Source: Silene conica
Lineage: Eukaryota; Streptophyta; Magnoliopsida; Caryophyllales; Caryophyllaceae
DNA: 64,000 bases
Direction: 5' to 3'
Assembly: GCA_029255685.2 (NCBI GenBank)
Contig: CM055319.2
Span: 23,778,247-23,842,246, forward strand
Shown here: positions 57,814-64,000 of the stretch, in pieces
Position numbering within the stretch: position 1 is the stretch's first letter
Layout of the letters: each line of letters starts with the position of its first letter
Translations under genes and position numbers: made by a program
Notes under the pieces: generated by a model
What the model was told of the DNA's origin: nothing
The model's input: only the letters and a program-made list of their open reading frames with translations
Databases searched by the model: none

Positions 57814-58913
57814 CACTAGTAGAAAAACCCCCTATAGCGGCGGTTGTAAATGGGCTTTTTACGGCGGTTCTTACAATTCTTGGGTGCGCCGTTTATTTTG
57901 GCGTCATTTAGCCTTTGTGGCAGTTGTGCAACCGCCGCTAAAAATGACATAATGTGGCAGTTTTGAAATAGAACCGCCGTATTAGGTTTATATAATCCGA
58001 CGGTTTTTAAATAGAACCGCTGTGTTAGGTTTATATATAACGACGGTTTTTATACACAACCGCTGTCTTAGGTTTATATAAAACAACGTTTTTTATACAG
58101 AACCGTCGTTTTTGGTTTATATACAACGACGGTTTTGTAAACACAACCGCCGGTTTTGGTTTAAATAAAACGACGGTTTTTTTAAAATAATCGCCGTGTT
58201 AGGTTTATATAAAACGACGGATTATTAAAAGAACCGTCGTGTTAGATTTTAAAAAAATGGCGGTTTGTAAATACAACCATCGTTTTAAGGTTCTATTAAA
58301 CAACGGTTTTTTAACACAACCGCCGTTAAAAAAATTTATATTTTTATTATTAAAGTAATTATTTTCTACAAAAATTTCAGCAGCACCTCCCCATAAATTT
58401 GATAATCTCAAATATTACTTAAATAAAATGAAATCTGCCAACAGAAATGTAACCACATTTACAATATTTCAAACAACACAAATCCAACAACGTTACATCA
58501 ATCTCGAATCGATCACAACCAAACTTAAAAATAACATCAACATCCTACCAAAGATAACTATAAGTGTGTGAATAACATACATGCCAAAACCAATCTACTA
58601 TAAGTTTTCTAAACATTTGGCCGCCCACTCTTCCTTGATCTCATAAATATCGCGAATTGACATGGTTGATTCCTCCATGAGCTGTATATATTTAGCCAAA
58701 AGGTGAATTAGTAAGAATATAATTAATCTACATCAACTAGATAAATAAAAAATACGAAGAACGAAAATAAGATATACCTTCACAAATTCTTCTTCTTTAC
58801 ATCTTGCAAAGTAAAATGTTATGTTATACATCCATTTCATGACATAATAACCACACTCCTCGTATTCTTTTGGTTGTTGAGGACACTGGAATGTGATATC
58901 CGTCGTTGTGGGT
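57814..58913 (-). mobile_element. Second CACTA element, truncated
   Basis: CACTAGTAGAAAAACCCCC at 57814 is a typical CACTA terminus. A tandem subterminal array follows, then, on the minus strand, the last two exons of a Ulp1-like gene. The terminus at 57814 is therefore the element's 3' end. Homology stops at 58913 against an LTR fragment, and no second terminus is found up to 64000. The preceding GTT (57811-57813) would be half of the target duplication. Confidence 0.85.
57985..58325. repeat. 43-bp subterminal tandem array
   Basis: About eight units of 42-44 bp of the form TTTATATAAAACGACGGTTT ... AACCGCCGTGTTAGG. Within each unit ACGACGGTT and AACCG(C/T)CGT are inverted, so each unit can form a hairpin. 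Isolated copies of the GGCGGTT motif also lie closer to the terminus (57837-57960). Confidence 0.92.
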
Positions 58914-58914
58914 G
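58598..58914 (-). pseudogene. Ulp1-like (C48) protease end, two exons
   Basis: Minus-strand exon 1 (58914-58778) encodes DITFQCPQQPKEYEECGYYV and MKWMYNITFYFARC, the segment of Ulp1/C48 cysteine proteases with the catalytic cysteine in ECGYY. A GTATAT donor at 58777 and an AG acceptor at 58682 bound a 96-bp intron in phase 0. Exon 2 (58681-58598) encodes LMEESTMSIRDIYEIKEEWA and ends in TAG. Such proteases are often carried by CACTA and MULE elements. The histidine and aspartate of the catalytic triad lie upstream and are missing because of truncation at 58914. Confidence 0.8.
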
Positions 58915-59290
58915 TCAAAGATAAAATTTATAAACCAAACTAAAACTATAGATAGTGATAGTAAGGGTTGAACCACAGAGAGACAAGGTTAATTCTGTTT
59001 GCTAAATTTTAATCTATATAGTAACAATAAAGAGGGTGTTTTGATTTGTGTTTGGTATGAACTAAGCCTAAAAAGGGAATAAGAACAAAACTGAAAATTA
59101 AGATGTAAATGAATGATAAAAGAGATGCTAGGATGTTCGGGTCACTATAGCTATGATGGCAGAAGGTCTAGGTAAATCCGTATTACAGTCGCGTAAGGCG
59201 TATAACATGTCCTTTCGGTCCGAGTTAATTAATAGCTCCTCTCGGTCTATACTATTAGTCCCTAGGTCTCACATATACCGGTTGTCAACA
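58914..59290 (-). mobile_element. LTR fragment or solo LTR, gypsy-type
   Basis: Minus strand from TGTTGACAACCGG (59290) to ...CTTTGACA (58914), about 377 bp with TG...CA termini. It contains TCTCTCTGTGGTTCAACCC near the 3' end, wording common in Athila/Tat LTRs. Flanking pentamers do not match, so it may be truncated. Confidence 0.5.
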
Positions 59291-59297
59291 ATATAGG

Positions 59298-59390
59298 TGT
59301 AATACCTCGTATTTTAGTATGTCTTTTACTGTTTATACTGACGTTTTGATCGTATTTGAACTTAGTATTCGATAATTAAATTATTGAATA
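59298..59390 (+). mobile_element. Start of a Tekay-like LTR, interrupted
   Basis: TGTAATACCTCGTATTTTAG resembles the LTR start at 24818 (TGCAATACTCCGTATTTT). After 93 bp it is broken by another LTR start at 59391, so one family member seems to have inserted in another. Confidence 0.5.
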
Positions 59391-61651
59391 TGTAACGCCT
59401 CATATTTATTTTTTTTAAGACTCGGGAATTGATAAAATAAATTAATTCCCGAGACGTAATATTATAAGTGCTATATGTATAATACTATCGTGTTATGCTA
59501 ATTACTATTGTGTGTTTATCGACTAAGTTATAATAATTTTACGACTTTATACTTGGGCTTTGAGTGGGGTTGTTTAGTAGTAGTAATCGTATATTGAATG
59601 CTATATGATATATGGGTCAAGTACCCACAACCGACCCATTTACCACAACAAACCCTACCCTTCACCTTATGACCACGGTTTAATCAACCCTAAACCCTAG
59701 TTGTAAAACAAACATAACACAAACAACAAACAAAACACAAACACCCCAATCCTGCCGTCATATATGAGGCATCATCGACACCACGTTAAACCTATTCTAT
59801 ACACAACCCATGCTCTTATTCCACTGTCGTTACCACAAAGAAGGAAGGGAAGGTTTTCACGGTCTGTGTAGAGCACTCTAACACCCCTCGATTTGAGCAG
59901 GAACCAGGTAAGGTCACCTCTGTGTGTCGGTCGTCCCTTGTTATCGTGTCTCTCCGCGTGTTTTGTGTTAAAGTCGAAGGGGTTCTGAGTCGTAGTCTTC
60001 GGGTTATATTAGGATCATTTTGTCATGGGTAGTCAGGGGGTCGCACGGAGGTTGTCACGGTGGGTGTAAGTGTCTGGGTAGGCGTAATACCGGCGTGTTC
60101 GTCTCCTTGGTTGCCTCTGTTTCGTTAACGCGTGTACAGGGGAAGTATTGGGGGTGGTACCACCGTTGACTCGGGGGAGGTCGACACGGTGGTACCACCG
60201 TGGTTATGAGCCCGGGGTCAGAAGGGGTTTGAGTGGTGGTTTTGGCGTGGTGTTTGCAGTCGTACCAGCGGCGGCAGAGAGTCCTATAAGGGCAGCTGGA
60301 GTATTTCAGGTGATGAACTAGACCTGGGTTTGGGTCTGGTTCGCCTTGTCGGCGGCCATCGAAGAGGTGCTAGGGTGTCGTGGGTGTAGCTGCTGGTCGG
60401 GGGTATAGGGTCGGTAGTCGCTGGTGGTCGGGGGTGGTGGCACTCGGTGGAGATGGGGAGCTTGTTCGTGAGTTATGCGTTGGAGTCGTGAGTCTTTTGC
60501 GTGTTGTAGGTTTTGTTTGTTTGTTAGCCTTAGTTTTATTATTATTATCATTATATTATTATTATTACTACTATTGTACTATTATTATTATTATTAATCA
60601 TTATCATCCTTGTTATTATTTTATCATATTATTTTGAGTTGTAAAGGTGTGTTTACTAAAGGTTACGGGAACTAAGTAAGAAGGTTACTTGTTTAGGAGA
60701 GTTACCATTTTTTGCAGTTACTATTTTGGGAAAGGTCTATGTTAGGAAACTTTCCGTTTCTTTTGAAGTTACTATTTTTAGTAGGTGTAAGTGAAATAGA
60801 AGGGCTTGGGAAGATTTTAATTCATTATGTAATATATGGCTAGGTGGTGGTTTCCGCGTTGAACATTTCTAATAGCAGTTGTTCGTTGCCGCTGTCTACC
60901 TGCAGTTTCGAGGTAGGGGAATACCGTATGCCTGATGATGAGTTCTTTGATTAGTAATCGTTGTTAATAATGTTCATCTTATTATATTGAATGAATGATA
61001 TATTGCTTTATTCGATTGAATAATTCTGTGACACGATACTATGTGACGAATAATGGGTCTTGTGATATGGAGCGGAGTATATTGGGTCTTGTGATTGGTG
61101 GGTCTTGTGATTGGTGCGGAGATAATGGGTCTTGTGATTGGTGTGGAGTATACTGGGTCTTGTGATCGGTGCGGAGTTTATTTGGCGTTGGATCGGTGCG
61201 GAGTTTATTTGGTGTTGGATCGGTGCGGAGAAGGGATGATTGATCCCAATATATTTATGACAGTGTTTGTTATTAATGTTTTAGTTGTTTTACCTACTCA
61301 ACCTCGCGGTTGACCCCGTGTATTCGTGTGACACCTACGATAATCTGGAATGGGGAGTAGATTCTACAGGAAAGAGACAGATGGATTAGGAGCTTGGGCA
61401 TGGAGAGAGACATGGCTTGGACCTACTTAGAGTTAGATCACACTTAGATATCTTCAGTTGTACTTTTATTTTTATCAAAAGTTGGACCCCGCAGTTGTTG
61501 TAATATCAAGTTTTAATTTAATCGGTTTTTATATAAAGTACTTTGGTTTGTTTACTTTGTTATTCACTACCTCGGATATTCCGAGATGGTAACAGCTCTA
61601 ATTATTTGAGAATGTCTTGCCAAAGGCTCTTGAATAAATGGGGGTGTTACA
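59391..61651 (+). repeat. Tekay-like 5' LTR
   Basis: A 2261-bp LTR from TGTAACGCCTCATA to GGGGGTGTTACA, followed directly by a PBS. It shares blocks with the LTR at 24818-27136, notably GGAATGGGGAGTAGATTCTA and GGAGAGAGACATGGCTTGGA-like words near the 3' end. An ATT-rich stretch (about 60536-60600) and a minisatellite (61048-61235) lie inside it. Confidence 0.85.
61048..61235. repeat. Minisatellite, about 30-bp unit
   Basis: About seven units with the core GGGTCTTGTGATTGGTGCGG followed by AGTATA or AGATAA; the last two change to GTTGGATCGGTGCGGAGTTT. It lies within the LTR. Confidence 0.85.
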
Positions 61652-64000
61652 AGTGGTATCAGAGCGAACGATCCTCAGGCCTAAACCAAATGAATAATAA
61701 TGAACGTAGGAAGAGTCTGATAAAATGAACCCTGAGATGAAACTGTTAGGAGCCCCAAAAAGGAACGGGATGAGTTAGGGGCCCCCTCACACCAAACCTG
61801 GGCCCTTTCTGTTCTGTCTCGGGAAGCCAATGAGAGTAATTGAAGAGTGGGGTATATTATATAATGACCTAGTTATCTGGTACTAATGTTCTTGCAGGAG
61901 AAGGAATGAGGTAAGTTATGATGTGAAATATGGTTGGTAATATATACTGCAAATCATGAGATTGATGTTGAATGTTGGTTGAGATATACTATTTCTGGTA
62001 TTTAGAATAAGAGTTATGAATATAAGCTTTACTTGTATATGGTGATATGCATGCGGCTATGTGATCCCTGAACCGTTAGGTAGAGATATAGTATAATGAT
62101 ATGTGTACTGAGTTGAAGAGCTATGGCTACCTAAAAGGATAGATGTAGGAGAGATATGGTCATGATTGACTGGAATGATTGGTAGAGTCAGCTATGCCAT
62201 GTCGTTATAGGATGTGGAACCAAGTTAAGTCTTATGGGTGAAGCTAGTAGACCGAACCGGATGTCGTGCTCGTTGATAATTGTCTGTACTGTTCTATGTG
62301 TGTATACACTTCTTATTGCATGCCTTACACTTTGCAAGAGTTTACTGATGGGCATACTAGGCAAATGTGATCGGAATTTGAGATTTATGATTTTATTATT
62401 TTACTAATTGCTTTAGTAATCCATTTCTGGTGATATGCGAAATATGTTTCCCAAGCCATGAATGAGATGTAGTTATGTGTTACTGTTGTGAAGATTAAGT
62501 TATTTAGTTGATTCTGCTTCAGTCTTGAAATCCCTACCATGTTCTAAATGACAATCACAGTTTGGATGATGACTACATATTAGTCTGTGCTTCAAATGAT
62601 ATATCAGCCTGTTTTGGAAGAAAAGGGGATAAATTTCGAAGGAAGTACTGTAGAATTTTCAATGAATCAAAATTTTAATAAACTTCCTAAATTTACCTGG
62701 ATTGTACGGCCATTCATTTTGAATGTGTTTCATATTTGAGTATGACAATTTTATGTATGATAACCGTCTGATTTAGTTTTATAATTCTTTTGGTTTTAGA
62801 TAATAAGAATTATATTTTGAGAGAAGTAAATCTTTAGTCGACAGTGGTCAGATTGTCACTGCACAATTCCGTTTTGACCCATGTCTTGTAAAGAAAATCA
62901 TTTGAAACGTGATTATTGTTTACGCGTAATTCCAACTCCGCTGTTTAGAATATATGTTCACACTTCCAAAATGATAAACCATGTAAAATCATCATGAGTC
63001 TTTATTTAATTATGATTTGTGTAATTGTGGCATAATGTTCAATTGGTGGATTCTTGCGTTATGTAAGTCATATAAAAGTTTAATCAAATGTGAATTATGT
63101 GATGTTAAAATCGTATTTATCAGAGAGGAGTTTTGACAAGTGGTAGAATAAAGTTTGAATGGTAAACTGATTAGCACGATATAACAATCTAATTGTTAAA
63201 GGTAATGGCGAATATTTTGAACAATGTGAATCGTGTTGATATTCTTTCATATATTTATAGTATATCGTTGTCCAGTTCACGGAGCTAATAATCTTTATAA
63301 TACCTTCAGGCATGTTGTTATGTCACAAATTGAATTGTTTTTGCTATGTTTAAAATCTGATCCTAAAGTTTTGAGTATTAACTGGTTGACATGTGATTTA
63401 TGGAAATACTAGTCTTGTGAGTTCGTTACTTCTATCGTTGAAATTTCATAATTTATGAGCTACAAGTGTACTAAATTTAAACATTAGTGAAAATATGCTA
63501 AGTTTGAGTTAAAAACTTCAAATATATAAGTGTTAACCACTATGATTTTGTTTTCCTGTGTAAAATGATTCTATCAATCTTAGTAATTTAGTCTTGTACG
63601 AGATATATGCACATGTATTCATTGATTCGCCGGAGTCTAGGTGCTCCAATCTTCATTCGAGCTTGACATGTATGATGACTAATTATGTGTTAGTAATTAT
63701 TGAGGAGTTGTTATTGTGAATGTTATTGAAGGTATAGTAGTATCCATATGTTAGGAGTCATCGATTGTGCTTTTATTGTGAGCATTTGGCTAGTTTGCAG
63801 ATGGAAGTTGTCTTGCAATATAGGAATATTAATATTAGTTTGGGTTGAGCTACGTATGAACACGAGTATGTCTTGTTGAGAATCTTTCTAATGCTTGTTA
63901 AGACCGAAGCCGAGTATACGGGTTACAGGGGATTGATATTTTGGATTCTGTATGACTGGTATTACATTTTCGTTTACCGTTCTCTTGACCTTACTAGTGG
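61652..64000 (+). other. PBS and non-coding interior of the Tekay-like element
   Basis: PBS TGGTATCAGAGC is at 61654-61665. The following 2.3 kb to the window end contains no gag-like frame; the longest open stretch is about 72 codons and looks random. It is either an unusually long leader or the interior of another non-coding derivative. Confidence 0.7.

Overview
The window is plant nuclear DNA, most likely from an AT-rich, repeat-rich eudicot. The evidence is tRNA-primed Ty3/gypsy and Ty1/copia elements of plant type, L1-like LINEs with a C-terminal zf-RVT and RNase H, Stowaway-type MITEs (CTCCCTCCGTCCC ends), CACTA elements, a tRNA-derived SINE and one trihelix transcription factor. I cannot name the species. 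I see no organellar DNA, CRISPR array or bacterial gene.

Layout. 0-3.6 kb is AT-rich non-coding DNA with microsatellites, a Helitron-like end and a copia LTR with its primer-binding site (PBS). 3.6-8.5 kb holds two broken minus-strand retroelements: a Tekay-like gypsy element (LTR, PBS, gag, protease and part of RT) and the 5' part of a copia element. 8.5-12.2 kb has no recognisable gene. 12.2-15.6 kb is a MITE cluster around a possible spliced transcript. 15.6-20.8 kb is the gene island. Its one convincing host gene is an intronless-looking trihelix (SIP1-clade) gene on the minus strand at 19.5-20.5 kb, with a heptanucleotide repeat just upstream.

21.1-35.3 kb starts with a stray integrase fragment and a Helitron-like 5' end. 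It is dominated by an 11.4-kb Athila/Tat-type element (22295-33693) with 1.49-kb LTRs, a decayed gag and protease, and no RT, RNase H or integrase. That element is itself interrupted by a Tekay-like 3' end plus LTR and by a solo copia LTR with a perfect 5-bp target duplication. 35.3-44.2 kb is a degenerate AT-rich tandem array into which a nearly intact 5.7-kb LINE inserted, with a target duplication of about 20 bp.

44.4-57.8 kb is a large non-coding LTR retrotransposon (LARD-like). Its 5' LTR is split by a complete 6.65-kb CACTA element (TIRs, TAG target duplication) that carries a 5S-rRNA-like segment, a SINE and an inverted decayed LINE. Its 3' LTR is cut by a second CACTA element, with a tandem hairpin subterminal array and a Ulp1-like exon pair. 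From 59.3 kb to the end lies another Tekay-like element of which only the 2.26-kb 5' LTR, PBS and non-coding interior are visible.

The most unusual signal is that three unrelated LTR elements carry short CpG-rich palindromic or repeated cassettes in LTR or leader DNA. In the Athila/Tat element the same two-pair CCTCGATCGAGG cassette occurs both in the LTRs and inside the gag reading frame.
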